Source: Paraburkholderia silviterrae (lineage in GTDB: Bacteria > Pseudomonadota > Gammaproteobacteria > Burkholderiales > Burkholderiaceae). Taken from it: a stretch of DNA of 58,138 bases. Location: NCBI RefSeq assembly GCF_004353915.1, contig NZ_SMRP01000036.1:1-58138 (forward strand). Reading direction: 5' to 3'. Of the stretch, positions 15,890-24,439 are shown piece after piece. The notes under the pieces were generated by a model, which made no database searches, was not told the DNA's origin, and saw only the letters and a program-made list of their open reading frames with translations. Position 1 is the first letter of the stretch. Each line of letters starts with the position of its first letter. The position numbers were made by a program, and so were the translations under genes.

Positions 15890-18037
15890 ATGACCATGTT
15901 CAATAAAGTCGCGAAGGAATTCAAATGGGGCCAGCACAACGTGCGCCTCGAAACGGGTGAGATCGCTCGTCAGGCCGGTGGCGCTGTCATCGTCGACGTC
16001 GAGGACACCGTCGTGCTCGCGACCGTCGTCGGCGCGAAGACCGCCAAGCCGGGTCAGGACTTCTTCCCGCTCACCGTCGACTACATCGAAAAGACCTATT
16101 CGGCCGGCAAGATCCCGGGCGGCTTCTTCCGTCGCGAAGGCCGTCCGTCGGAAGGCGAGACGCTGATCTCGCGCCTGATCGACCGCCCGCTGCGTCCGCT
16201 CTTCCCGGAAGGCTTCTACAACGAAGTCCAGGTCGTGATTCACGTCCTGTCGATCAACCCGGACGTCCCGGCTGACATCCCCGCGCTGATCGGCGCGTCG
16301 GCTGCGCTGGCGATCTCGGGTCTGCCGTTCAACGGCCCGGTGGGTGCGGCACGCGTCGCCTACATCAACAACGAGTACGTGCTCAACCCGACGCGCGCGC
16401 AGATCAAGGAATCGCGCCTCGACCTCGTCGTGGCCGGTACGGAGCGCGCGGTGCTGATGGTGGAATCGGAAGCCGACCAGCTGCCCGAAGACGTGATGCT
16501 CGGCGCGGTCGTGTTCGGCCACGAGCAGATGCAAACGGCCATCGACGCAATCCACGAGCTCGTTCGTGACGGCGGCAAGCCCGAGTGGGACTGGCAGCCG
16601 GCGGCGAAGGACGAAGCGCTGATCGCGCGCGTCACGGACATCGCTCACGGCAACCTCCACGCCGCTTACCAGCTGCGTGACAAGCAGCAACGCTCGACCA
16701 AGCTGAAGGAAGTCTACGCGTCGACCTCGGCCAAGCTCGAAGAAGAAGCGGCTGCGGCCGGCACGACGGCGGCCGACAAGGCCTCGGTCGGCAACATCCT
16801 GTTCGACCTCGAAGCGAAGATCGTCCGCTCGCAGATCCTGAACGGCGAGCCGCGTATCGACGGCCGCGACACGCGCACCGTGCGTCCGATCGAGATCCGT
16901 ACGGGCGTGCTGCCGCGCACCCACGGCTCGGCGCTGTTCACGCGCGGCGAGACGCAGGCGCTGGTGGTGGCGACGCTCGGCACCAAGGGCGACGAGCAGA
17001 TCATCGACGCGCTCGAAGGCGAGTACCGCGACCGCTTCATGCTCCACTACAACATGCCCCCGTTCGCGACCGGCGAAACGGGCCGCGTGGGCTCGCCCAA
17101 GCGCCGTGAAATCGGCCACGGCCGTCTCGCCAAGCGCGCGCTTGTCGCGTGCCTGCCGAGCGCCGAAGAGTTCGGCTACTCGATCCGTGTGGTCTCGGAA
17201 ATCACCGAGTCGAACGGTTCGTCGTCGATGGCTTCGGTCTGCGGCGGCTGCCTCGCACTGATGGACGCAGGCGTGCCGATGAAGGCGCACGTCGCGGGCA
17301 TCGCGATGGGCCTGATCCTCGAAGGCAACAAGTTCGCCGTGCTGACCGACATCCTCGGCGACGAAGATCACCTCGGCGACATGGACTTCAAGGTGGCGGG
17401 CACGGAAGCTGGCGTGACCGCGCTGCAGATGGACATCAAGATCCAGGGCATCACCAAGGAAATCATGCAGGTCGCGCTCGCGCAGGCGAAGGAAGGCCGC
17501 ATGCACATCCTCGGCAAGATGACCTCGGCGGTCTCGGGCGTGAACACGGAACTGTCGGCGTACGCACCGCGCATGATCACCATCAAGATCAATCCGGAAA
17601 AGATCCGCGACGTGATCGGCAAGGGTGGTTCGGTGATCCGCGCGCTGACCGAAGAAACCGGCACGACCATCGACATTTCGGACGACGGCGTCGTGACCAT
17701 CGCGAGCACGTCGAGCGAAGGCATGGCCGAAGCGAAGAAGCGCATCGAGAACATCACGGCCGAAGTGGAAGTGGGCCAGGTGTACGAAGGCGCGGTCCTC
17801 AAGCTGCTCGACTTCGGCGCGATCGTGAACCTGCTGCCGGGCAAGGACGGCCTGCTGCACATCTCCGAAATCGCCAACGAGCGCATCAAGGACATCAACG
17901 ACTACCTGAAGGAAGGCCAGATCGTTAAGGTCAAGGTCATCCAGACGGACGAGAAGGGCCGCGTGCGCCTGTCCGCCAAGGCGCTGCTCAACGAAGCAGC
18001 CGCTAACGGCGCACCGCAGGGCGAGCCGCAGCAGTAA
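15890..18037 (+). CDS. pnp: Polyribonucleotide nucleotidyltransferase (PNPase)
   Basis: A 715-aa 3'-5' phosphorolytic exoribonuclease, part of the RNA degradosome. Two RNase PH domains (about 10-140 and 310-540) flank a helical domain; the second carries the catalytic region TRGETQALVVATLG and GDMDFKVAGTEAGVTALQMDIK. A KH domain (ITIKINPEKIRDVIGKGGSVIRAL) and an S1 domain (GQVYEGAVLKLLDFGAIV) follow. The ATG at 15890 is 9 nt after AAGGAG; a GTG at 15884 and an ATG at 15896 are less likely. Probably autoregulated through the leader duplex. Confidence 0.97.
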   Translation: MTMFNKVAKEFKWGQHNVRLETGEIARQAGGAVIVDVEDTVVLATVVGAKTAKPGQDFFPLTVDYIEKTYSAGKIPGGFFRREGRPSEGETLISRLIDRPLRPLFPEGFYNEVQVVIHVLSINPDVPADIPALIGASAALAISGLPFNGPVGAARVAYINNEYVLNPTRAQIKESRLDLVVAGTERAVLMVESEADQLPEDVMLGAVVFGHEQMQTAIDAIHELVRDGGKPEWDWQPAAKDEALIARVTDIAHGNLHAAYQLRDKQQRSTKLKEVYASTSAKLEEEAAAAGTTAADKASVGNILFDLEAKIVRSQILNGEPRIDGRDTRTVRPIEIRTGVLPRTHGSALFTRGETQALVVATLGTKGDEQIIDALEGEYRDRFMLHYNMPPFATGETGRVGSPKRREIGHGRLAKRALVACLPSAEEFGYSIRVVSEITESNGSSSMASVCGGCLALMDAGVPMKAHVAGIAMGLILEGNKFAVLTDILGDEDHLGDMDFKVAGTEAGVTALQMDIKIQGITKEIMQVALAQAKEGRMHILGKMTSAVSGVNTELSAYAPRMITIKINPEKIRDVIGKGGSVIRALTEETGTTIDISDDGVVTIASTSSEGMAEAKKRIENITAEVEVGQVYEGAVLKLLDFGAIVNLLPGKDGLLHISEIANERIKDINDYLKEGQIVKVKVIQTDEKGRVRLSAKALLNEAAANGAPQGEPQQ

Positions 18038-18050
18038 GGCGGTTCACAGA

Positions 18051-18088
18051 AACGGCCGGCACGCGATGAGCGCGCCGGCCGTTTTTTT
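18051..18088 (+). terminator. Terminator after pnp
   Basis: AACGGCCGGC (18051-18060) pairs with GCCGGCCGTT (18074-18083), followed by a run of seven T. Confidence 0.93.
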
Positions 18089-18115
18089 ATGAGAATGTGG
18101 GATTGAGCCAGGTGT

Positions 18116-18145
18116 AACTGAACGCAACTGAAGGCAACTGAAGGC
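18116..18145. repeat. Three tandem 10-bp repeats before the quinone reductase gene
   Basis: AACTGAACGC followed by two exact copies of AACTGAAGGC, just downstream of the pnp terminator and 16 bp before the next start codon. The array lies in the probable promoter/leader of that gene. Confidence 0.8.
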
Positions 18146-18161
18146 CCTACGGAGACGTGAG

Positions 18162-19178
18162 ATGAAGGCTGTTGAGATTACCGAATTCGGTGCGCCGGAC
18201 GTGCTCAAGCTGACCGAACGCCCGATGCCCGAGCCGAAGGCCGGCGAGGTGCTGATCAAGGTGAGCGCCTCGGGCGTGAATCGTCCCGACGTGTTCCAGC
18301 GCAAGGGGTCGTACGCGCCGCCGCCAGGCATTTCCGACCTGCCGGGGCTCGAGGTGGCGGGCGAGATCGTCGGCGGGACGATCGACGAAAAGAACAATCC
18401 GTTCGGGCTGAAGCTCGGCGATCGCGTGTGCGCGCTGATAGCGGGCGGCGGCTACGCAGAGTATGCAGTTGCGCCGCTCGGTCAGTGCCTGCCGGTGCCG
18501 AAGGGCCTTACCGACATCGAAGCGGCTTCGTTGCCCGAGACCTTTTTCACGGTGTGGAGCAACGTGTTCCAGCGCGCCCTGCTTGGCAAGGGCGAGGGCG
18601 GTGAGAACGAAACCCTGCTCGTGCAGGGCGGATCGAGCGGGATCGGTGTGACGGCGATCCAGATCGCGCATGCGCTCGGCTTTCGCGTCTTCGCGACCGC
18701 GGGGTCGGACGACAAGTGCCGGGCCTGCGAGCAACTGGGCGCGGAACGTGCGATCAACTATCGCACCGAAGACTTCGTGGAAGTCGTCAAAGCGCTCACC
18801 AATGACCGCGGCGTGGACGTGATCCTCGACATGGTCGCGGGCGGCTATGTGCCGCGCGAGCTCTCAGCGCTCGCCACCGGCGGCCGTATCGTGCTGATCG
18901 CGACGCTCGGCGGCTCGAAGGCCGAGGTCAACATGGGTGAGATCCTGCGCCGGCGCCTGACGATTACCGGTTCGACCCTGCGCGCACGCTCGGTCGAGTT
19001 CAAGGCGCAGATCGCGCAGGAACTGAAGGCGAAAGTTTGGCCGCTACTCGAAGAGGGCCGGATCAAACCGGTCGTATTCCGCGTCTTTCCCGCTGCCCAG
19101 GCCGCCGAGGCGCACGCGTTGATGGAAAGCAGCGAGCACGTCGGCAAAATCATGCTCGATTGGGGGCAGGCGGCCTGA
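18162..19178 (+). CDS. NAD(P)H quinone oxidoreductase, MDR family (PIG3-like)
   Basis: A 338-aa zinc-free medium-chain reductase. The N-terminal GroES-like domain has SASGVNRPDVFQRKG and PGLEVAGEIVG; the Rossmann domain carries LLVQGGSSGIGVTAIQIAHA near residue 150 and a nucleotide-selecting region around FATAGSDDKC. Such enzymes reduce quinones with NADPH. The ATG at 18162 follows GGAGACGTGAG. This position between pnp and tpiA is what I expect in Burkholderia. Confidence 0.9.
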   Translation: MKAVEITEFGAPDVLKLTERPMPEPKAGEVLIKVSASGVNRPDVFQRKGSYAPPPGISDLPGLEVAGEIVGGTIDEKNNPFGLKLGDRVCALIAGGGYAEYAVAPLGQCLPVPKGLTDIEAASLPETFFTVWSNVFQRALLGKGEGGENETLLVQGGSSGIGVTAIQIAHALGFRVFATAGSDDKCRACEQLGAERAINYRTEDFVEVVKALTNDRGVDVILDMVAGGYVPRELSALATGGRIVLIATLGGSKAEVNMGEILRRRLTITGSTLRARSVEFKAQIAQELKAKVWPLLEEGRIKPVVFRVFPAAQAAEAHALMESSEHVGKIMLDWGQAA

Positions 19179-19290
19179 TGACGCTGCTAGCCAAGCCCGC
19201 TGTACGCCGGTCGTACGGTTCAGCAGCAGGTTCATGCTTGATTTTTCGGGCTTTTTTGCCGCCTTTTTTGCGTGTTCTGAGCGGGCCGGT

Positions 19291-19320
19291 TTGACCCACT
19301 TCGATTTCACGCAGTAAAAT
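19291..19320 (+). promoter_or_regulatory. Predicted tpiA promoter
   Basis: TTGACC (19291-19296), an 18-bp spacer and TAAAAT (19315-19320). One of the best sigma-70 matches in the window, 38 bp before the tpiA ATG. Confidence 0.7.
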
Positions 19321-19358
19321 TCTCCGTTTTGCGTCCGCTTTTAACAGCAACCGGAACA

Positions 19359-20141
19359 ATGACGAATCAACGATCGAAGCTCGTAGTCGGAAACTGGAAG
19401 ATGCATGGCCGCCTCGCGGCCAATGCTGCATTGCTCGAAGGCGTCGCGCAGGGCGCGCAGGCGCTGCCGTCGGATGTGCGTGTTGGCGTGTGCGTGCCGT
19501 TTCCGTATCTTGCGCAGGCTCAGGCTCTGCTTGGCGGCAGCCGGGTGGTCTGGGGCGCGCAGGACGTGTCAGCGCACGAGCAGGGCGCCTGGACGGGCGA
19601 AGTCGCTGCGGGCATGATCGCCGACTTCGAAGCAGGTCTCGCTATCGTCGGTCACTCGGAGCGTCGCGCTTACCACGGCGAAAGCTCCGAGCTCGTCGCG
19701 CTGAAGGCGCAGCGCGCGCTCGCGGCCGGCCTTACGCCGATCGTCTGCGTGGGCGAGACGCTGGAAGAGCGTGAAAGCGGCGCGACCGAGCAGGTGGTCG
19801 GCGCGCAGCTCGACGCGGTGCTGGCGGCGTTGTCGGTTCAAGAGGCGGCGCGCATCGTCGTCGCGTACGAGCCGGTCTGGGCGATCGGCACGGGCAAGAG
19901 CGCGACTTCGGAGCAGGCGCAGCAGGTTCACGCTTTCCTGCGTGCGCGGCTTGCCGCGAAGGGCGCGCAGGTGGCTAACGTGCCGCTGCTGTACGGCGGC
20001 AGCGTGAAGCCGGAGAATGCGGCGGAGCTCTTCCGTCAGGCCGATATCGATGGCGGCCTGATCGGTGGTGCGGCGCTGAAGGCAGGGGATTTCCTCGCGA
20101 TTTGCGTGGCCGCTGCGGCGGGCGCGAGCGTCGCTGGATAA
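19359..20141 (+). CDS. tpiA: Triosephosphate isomerase
   Basis: A 260-aa glycolytic/gluconeogenic enzyme interconverting dihydroxyacetone phosphate and glyceraldehyde 3-phosphate. NWKMHG contains the catalytic Lys, GHSERR the electrophile His and VAYEPVWAIGTGKSAT the catalytic Glu and flexible loop; YGGSVKPENAAEL closes the phosphate site. The start MTNQRSKLVVGNWK at 19359 gives normal length; the frame opens 10 codons earlier without support. Driven by its own promoter, with secG downstream. Confidence 0.97.
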   Translation: MTNQRSKLVVGNWKMHGRLAANAALLEGVAQGAQALPSDVRVGVCVPFPYLAQAQALLGGSRVVWGAQDVSAHEQGAWTGEVAAGMIADFEAGLAIVGHSERRAYHGESSELVALKAQRALAAGLTPIVCVGETLEERESGATEQVVGAQLDAVLAALSVQEAARIVVAYEPVWAIGTGKSATSEQAQQVHAFLRARLAAKGAQVANVPLLYGGSVKPENAAELFRQADIDGGLIGGAALKAGDFLAICVAAAAGASVAG

Positions 20142-20242
20142 AAACAAGGCATGGGCATGGCGCCTCGCGCGAGGCCTGTGCCCGGCCGCATATGCGCATG
20201 CCTCCTGGGAGGCTGTGCTCAACAAGGACTCAGGTGAGTGTG

Positions 20243-20641
20243 ATGCTGTATTTGAAAACGTTGATTATCGTCGTCCAGATTCTGTCGGCGCTCGGGGTGA
20301 TCGGCCTCGTTTTGCTGCAGCACGGCAAGGGCGCCGATATGGGTGCCGCGTTCGGCAGCGGTGCGTCCGGCAGCCTGTTCGGCGCGAGCGGCTCCGCGAA
20401 CTTCCTGTCGCGGACCACTGCAGCCCTCGCAACGGTGTTTTTCGTCTCGACGCTTGCATTAACTTACTTGGGGTCGTATCATTCGAAGCCTTCGGCGGGC
20501 TTGCTTGGCGCTACGGCTGCGGCTCCGGTCGTTGCTTCGGCTGCAGTTGCTGCATCGGTTCCTGCGGTTTCCACGGCAAGCGCTCCGGCGGCAGCGCCGG
20601 CCGCGGCGGCATCGAACCCCGGCAACGACGTGCCGAAATAA
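20243..20641 (+). CDS. secG: Protein translocase subunit SecG
   Basis: A 132-aa inner-membrane subunit of the SecYEG channel. Two membrane segments (about 3-22 and 53-73) flank the conserved cytoplasmic loop LQHGKGADMGAAFGSGASGSLFGASGSANFL. The C-terminal 50 residues are Ala/Pro/Ser/Val-rich, longer than in E. coli but common in this family. A GTG two codons upstream is an alternative start. It follows tpiA by 101 nt. Confidence 0.96.
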   Translation: MLYLKTLIIVVQILSALGVIGLVLLQHGKGADMGAAFGSGASGSLFGASGSANFLSRTTAALATVFFVSTLALTYLGSYHSKPSAGLLGATAAAPVVASAAVAASVPAVSTASAPAAAPAAAASNPGNDVPK

Positions 20642-20665
20642 TTCTGAAAAACTTGTTTTTGTGCA

Positions 20666-20694
20666 TTGAACAAACAGCGGGAACAAGTTAGAAT
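20666..20694 (+). promoter_or_regulatory. Predicted promoter of tRNA-Leu
   Basis: TTGAAC (20666-20671), a 17-bp spacer and TAGAAT (20689-20694), about 59 bp before the mature tRNA. Confidence 0.65.
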
Positions 20695-20752
20695 TTAAGT
20701 CTTGAAGCGATTCGCGGGTTTCAATAAATTGTTGTCCCGGATTGCATGTAGT

Positions 20753-20837
20753 GCCGACGTGGTGAAATTGGTAGACACGCTATCTTGAGGGGGTAGTGGC
20801 GAAAGCTGTGCGAGTTCGAGTCTCGCCGTCGGCACCA
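20753..20837 (+). tRNA. tRNA-Leu, anticodon GAG
   Basis: An 85-nt cloverleaf with encoded CCA. The acceptor stem is GCCGACG/CGTCGGC, the anticodon stem CTATC/GGTAG around TTGAGGG (anticodon GAG, reading CTC and CTT), a long class II variable arm follows, and the T arm is GCGAG TTCGAGT CTCGC. It lies between secG and the nuo operon. Confidence 0.97.
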
Positions 20838-20847
20838 ATGTTATCTA

Positions 20848-20888
20848 AAAAATGCCAGCCGCTTGCTTCAGCTTCGGCTGGCATTTTT
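20848..20888 (+). terminator. Terminator after tRNA-Leu
   Basis: AAAAATGCCAGCCG (20848-20861) pairs with CGGCTGGCATTTTT (20875-20888), with the T run in the stem. Between here and nuoA I see no convincing promoter for the nuo operon, only a small palindrome GTTC-N5-GAAC near 20960. Confidence 0.9.
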
Positions 20889-20998
20889 GCTTTATACGTC
20901 GTGTTCGTTTCGATCGCAGCGCGAAGTACGTAAAGTGATTCCCGCAGAGCGACTTGAAGTTCCTGCGGAACCTCAGAACCAACCGATAGAGGATAGCC

Positions 20999-21358
20999 TT
21001 GAATCTCGCTACCTATTACCCCGTCCTGTTGTTCCTTCTCGTAGGTATTGGTCTGGGCGTAGCGCTGGTCTCAATTGGCAAGATCCTCGGTCCCAACCGG
21101 CCCAACAGCGAAAAAGATTCACCGTACGAGTGCGGCTTTGAAGCGTTCGAAGACGCGCGCATGAAGTTCGATGTACGGTACTACCTCGTGGCCATTCTCT
21201 TCATCATCTTCGACCTCGAAACGGCGTTCCTGTTTCCGTGGGGCGTTGCCCTGCGCGATATCGGCTGGCCCGGTTTCCTGTCGATGATGCTGTTTCTGCT
21301 CGAATTCCTGCTGGGCTTTGCCTACATCTGGAAGAAGGGCGGTCTCGACTGGGAATAA
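20999..21358 (+). CDS. nuoA: NADH-quinone oxidoreductase subunit A
   Basis: A 119-aa membrane subunit of complex I with three membrane helices. The loop YECGFEAFEDARMKFDVRYY next to the quinone channel is conserved. The start is a TTG at 20999, chosen because homologues begin MNLA-YYPVLLFLL and the length then matches the family; GAGGATA lies just upstream. The weak start may limit expression. First gene of the 14-gene nuo operon. Confidence 0.95.
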   Translation: MNLATYYPVLLFLLVGIGLGVALVSIGKILGPNRPNSEKDSPYECGFEAFEDARMKFDVRYYLVAILFIIFDLETAFLFPWGVALRDIGWPGFLSMMLFLLEFLLGFAYIWKKGGLDWE

Positions 21359-21430
21359 GGGGTTAATCGCCGGATAGCATGGGCGGCACTGCGGGCACCC
21401 TGCAGGCCGTCCGTCTGGAGTGGAAAGCAC

Positions 21431-21910
21431 ATGAGTATCGAAGGGGTCTTGAAGGAAGGGTTTGTCACCACCACGGCTGACAAGCTGATCAACTGGACGC
21501 GCACTGGCTCGCTGTGGCCAATGACGTTCGGTCTTGCGTGTTGCGCGGTCGAGATGATGCACGCGGGCGCGGCCCGCTACGACCTCGACCGTTTCGGTGT
21601 GGTGTTCCGCCCGAGCCCGCGCCAGTCCGACGTGATGATCGTGGCCGGCACGCTGTGCAACAAGATGGCGCCCGCGCTGCGCAAGGTCTACGACCAGATG
21701 GCCGAGCCGCGCTGGGTGATCTCGATGGGGTCGTGCGCCAACGGCGGCGGCTACTACCACTATTCGTATTCGGTCGTGCGCGGTTGTGATCGCATCGTGC
21801 CGGTCGACGTCTATGTGCCGGGTTGCCCGCCGACAGCGGAAGCCCTGGTGTACGGGGTGATCCAGCTGCAGGCGAAGATTCGCCGCACCAGCACCATCGC
21901 CCGTCAATAA
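21431..21910 (+). CDS. nuoB: NADH-quinone oxidoreductase subunit B
   Basis: A 159-aa subunit holding the terminal [4Fe-4S] cluster N2, which passes electrons to quinone. Its ligands are seen in FGLACCAVEMMHAGAARYD (adjacent Cys pair), SMGSCANGGGYYHYSYS and YVPGCPPTAEAL. No membrane segment; it sits on the membrane arm together with NuoD. Length normal. Confidence 0.97.
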   Translation: MSIEGVLKEGFVTTTADKLINWTRTGSLWPMTFGLACCAVEMMHAGAARYDLDRFGVVFRPSPRQSDVMIVAGTLCNKMAPALRKVYDQMAEPRWVISMGSCANGGGYYHYSYSVVRGCDRIVPVDVYVPGCPPTAEALVYGVIQLQAKIRRTSTIARQ

Positions 21911-21932
21911 AGGCCGAGCGCCTCCCCAGAAT

Positions 21933-22538
21933 ATGGCAAGCAAACTCGAGACCCTGAAAGCGAACCTCGAAGCGGCCCTCGGTGCTCGCGTCGTCAGCCT
22001 CACCGAAGCGCTTGGTGAGTTGACCTTGGTCATAAAATCAGTAGATTACCTCAGCGTGGCCACGGAGCTCCGCGACAATCCGTCGCTTCGCTTCGAGCAG
22101 TTGATCGACCTGTGCGGCGTCGACTATCAGACGTTCGGCGACGGCGCGTGGGAAGGCCCGCGCTTCGCGGCGGTGTCGCATCTGCTCTCGATTACGAACA
22201 ACTGGCGCCTGCGCCTGCGCGTGTTCGCGCCGGACGACGACGTGCCCATCGTCGCCTCGCTCGTCGAGATCTGGAATTCGGCCAACTGGTATGAGCGCGA
22301 GGCGTTCGACCTGTTCGGCATCGTCTTCGAAGGCCACCCCGACCTGCGCCGCATCCTGACCGACTACGGTTTCATCGGCCATCCGTTCCGCAAGGACTTC
22401 CCGATCTCGGGCTACGTCGAAATGCGTTACGACCCGGAGCAGAAGCGCGTGGTCTATCAGCCGGTCACGATCGAGCCGCGCGAAATCACGCCGCGCGTGA
22501 TCCGCGAGGATCGCTACGGTGGTCTGAGGAAACACTAA
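21933..22538 (+). CDS. nuoC: NADH-quinone oxidoreductase subunit C
   Basis: A 201-aa peripheral subunit of the 30-kDa family. The signature WEREAFDLFGIVFEGHPDLRRI, followed by LTDYGFIGHPFRKDFP, is near residues 115-150. It is a separate gene from nuoD, unlike the fused NuoCD of E. coli. Nine nt separate it from nuoD. Confidence 0.97.
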   Translation: MASKLETLKANLEAALGARVVSLTEALGELTLVIKSVDYLSVATELRDNPSLRFEQLIDLCGVDYQTFGDGAWEGPRFAAVSHLLSITNNWRLRLRVFAPDDDVPIVASLVEIWNSANWYEREAFDLFGIVFEGHPDLRRILTDYGFIGHPFRKDFPISGYVEMRYDPEQKRVVYQPVTIEPREITPRVIREDRYGGLRKH

Positions 22539-22547
22539 GAGGGTCGC

Positions 22548-23801
22548 ATGTCAGAGATCAAGAACTACACGCTCAACTTCGGCCCGCAGCACCCGGCAGC
22601 GCACGGTGTGCTGCGCCTCGTGCTCGAGCTCGACGGCGAGGTGATCCAGCGCGCCGATCCGCACATCGGCCTGCTGCATCGCGCGACGGAAAAGCTCGCC
22701 GAGAACAAGACGTTCATCCAGTCGGTGCCGTACATGGACCGTCTCGACTACGTGTCGATGATGGTCAACGAGCACGGCTATGTGCTCGCGATCGAGAAGC
22801 TGCTCGGCATCGAGGTGCCGGTGCGCGCGAAGTACATCCGCGTGCTGTTCGACGAAATCACGCGCGTTCTCAATCACCTGATGTGGATCGGCTCGCACGC
22901 GCTCGACGTGGGCGCGATGGCGGTGTTCCTCTACGCGTTCCGCGAGCGCGAAGACCTGATGGACGTCTATGAGGCGGTCTCGGGCGCGCGCATGCATGCG
23001 GCCTACTATCGTCCGGGCGGCGTGTACCGCGACTTGCCCGACGCCATGCCGCAATACAAGGCTTCGAAGATCCACAACGAGAAGGCGCTCGCCAGGATGA
23101 ACGAGGCGCGCCAGGGCTCGCTGCTGGACTTCATCGACGACTTCTTCACGCGCTTCCCCGGTTGCGTCGACGAGTACGAAACGCTCCTCACCGACAACCG
23201 CATCTGGAAGCAGCGTCTCGTGGGCATAGGCGTGGTGAGCCCGGAGCGCGCCATGCAGCTGGGCCTGACCGGCGCGATGCTGCGTGGCTCGGGCATCGAG
23301 TGGGACCTGCGCAAGAAGCAGCCCTACGAGGTCTACGACCAAATGGATTTCGACATCCCGGTGGGCGTGAACGGCGACTGCTACGACCGTTATCTCGTGC
23401 GCGTCGAGGAAATGCGTCAATCCACTCGCATTGCGAAACAGTGCATTGAGTGGCTGCGCAAGAATCCCGGCCCCGTGATGATCGACAATCACAAGGTTGC
23501 GCCGCCGTCGCGAGTGAACATGAAGTCGAACATGGAAGAGCTGATTCACCACTTCAAGCTCTTCACCGAAGGTTTCCACGTGCCCGAAGGCGAGGCCTAC
23601 GCAGCCGTGGAGCATCCGAAGGGTGAATTCGGCATCTACCTGGTGTCGGATGGCGCGAACAAGCCGTATCGTCTGAAGATTCGCGCGCCGGGTTACGCCC
23701 ATCTGTCCGCGCTCGATGAAATGGCGCGCGGTCACATGATTGCCGACGCGGTCACGATCATCGGCACGCAGGACATCGTGTTCGGCGAAATCGACCGCTA
23801 A
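22548..23801 (+). CDS. nuoD: NADH-quinone oxidoreductase subunit D
   Basis: A 417-aa, 49-kDa family subunit that lines the quinone cavity with NuoB. NFGPQHPAAHGVLRLVLELDG near the N-terminus and HIGLLHRATEKLAE at about 45-60 carry the His of the quinone site; DVGAMAVFLYAFREREDLMD and the C-terminal ending VFGEIDR are typical. Length normal. About 150 nt without an evident gene separate it from nuoE. Confidence 0.97.
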   Translation: MSEIKNYTLNFGPQHPAAHGVLRLVLELDGEVIQRADPHIGLLHRATEKLAENKTFIQSVPYMDRLDYVSMMVNEHGYVLAIEKLLGIEVPVRAKYIRVLFDEITRVLNHLMWIGSHALDVGAMAVFLYAFREREDLMDVYEAVSGARMHAAYYRPGGVYRDLPDAMPQYKASKIHNEKALARMNEARQGSLLDFIDDFFTRFPGCVDEYETLLTDNRIWKQRLVGIGVVSPERAMQLGLTGAMLRGSGIEWDLRKKQPYEVYDQMDFDIPVGVNGDCYDRYLVRVEEMRQSTRIAKQCIEWLRKNPGPVMIDNHKVAPPSRVNMKSNMEELIHHFKLFTEGFHVPEGEAYAAVEHPKGEFGIYLVSDGANKPYRLKIRAPGYAHLSALDEMARGHMIADAVTIIGTQDIVFGEIDR

Positions 23802-23953
23802 GCAGCAAGCTGCCTGTGCGCCCGGTCAACAAGGGTGCACGGCGAAATACCGGGAACGCCACGTCTGTCGCAGCGAGCAGGTAGGCTAACGCGCGGTGGG
23901 TGTTTGTGTGGCGGGAATTGCAACGGTAGGAAATGAAAGAGTCGTGTCTGAAA

Positions 23954-24439
23954 ATGATCTCAGCTGAAGGCCTGAAAGAAATCGATCGCGCGTTGACGAA
24001 GTACCCCGCCGATCAGAAACAGTCCGCCGTGATGGCGGCTTTGGCCGTGGCTCAGGAAGAGCATGGCTGGCTGTCGCCCGAACTCATGCAGTTCGTGGCC
24101 GACTACCTCGGCATGCCGCCTGTCGCGGTCCAGGAAGTCGCCACCTTCTATACGATGTTCGAGACCCGCCCGGTCGGCAAGTACAAGATCACGCTCTGCA
24201 CGAATCTGCCGTGCCAGCTCGGCCCGGATGGCGGCGCGGAAGCTACCGCCGACTATCTGAAGCAGAAGCTCGGTATCGACTTCGGCGAAACCACGCCCGA
24301 CGGCAAATTCACACTGAAAGAAGGCGAGTGCATGGGGGCATGCGGTGACGCGTCGGTGCTGCTCGTGAACAACCATCGCATGTGCAGCTTCATGAGCCGC
24401 GAGAAGATCGACCAGTTGCTCGAGGAGCTTTCGAAATGA
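23954..24439 (+). CDS. nuoE: NADH-quinone oxidoreductase subunit E
   Basis: A 161-aa, 24-kDa family subunit with the [2Fe-2S] cluster N1a. The ligands are CTNLPC and CMGACGDA, the standard C-x4-C and C-x3-C pairs. The start MISAEGLKEID at 23954 gives the family length; an in-frame ATG at 23933 would add seven residues and has an ill-spaced AGGA, so the start is not certain. The stop overlaps nuoF (ATGA). Confidence 0.95.
   Translation: MISAEGLKEIDRALTKYPADQKQSAVMAALAVAQEEHGWLSPELMQFVADYLGMPPVAVQEVATFYTMFETRPVGKYKITLCTNLPCQLGPDGGAEATADYLKQKLGIDFGETTPDGKFTLKEGECMGACGDASVLLVNNHRMCSFMSREKIDQLLEELSK

Noticed and set aside
15605..17860. A 751-codon minus-strand frame opposite pnp
   Set aside because: Low-complexity Arg/Asp/Val/His composition, no ribosome binding site or domain; shadow of pnp.
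20753..20837. tRNA-Leu as an attachment site for an integrated element
   Set aside because: Both sides are conserved housekeeping genes; no integrase and no direct repeat of the tRNA 3' end nearby.
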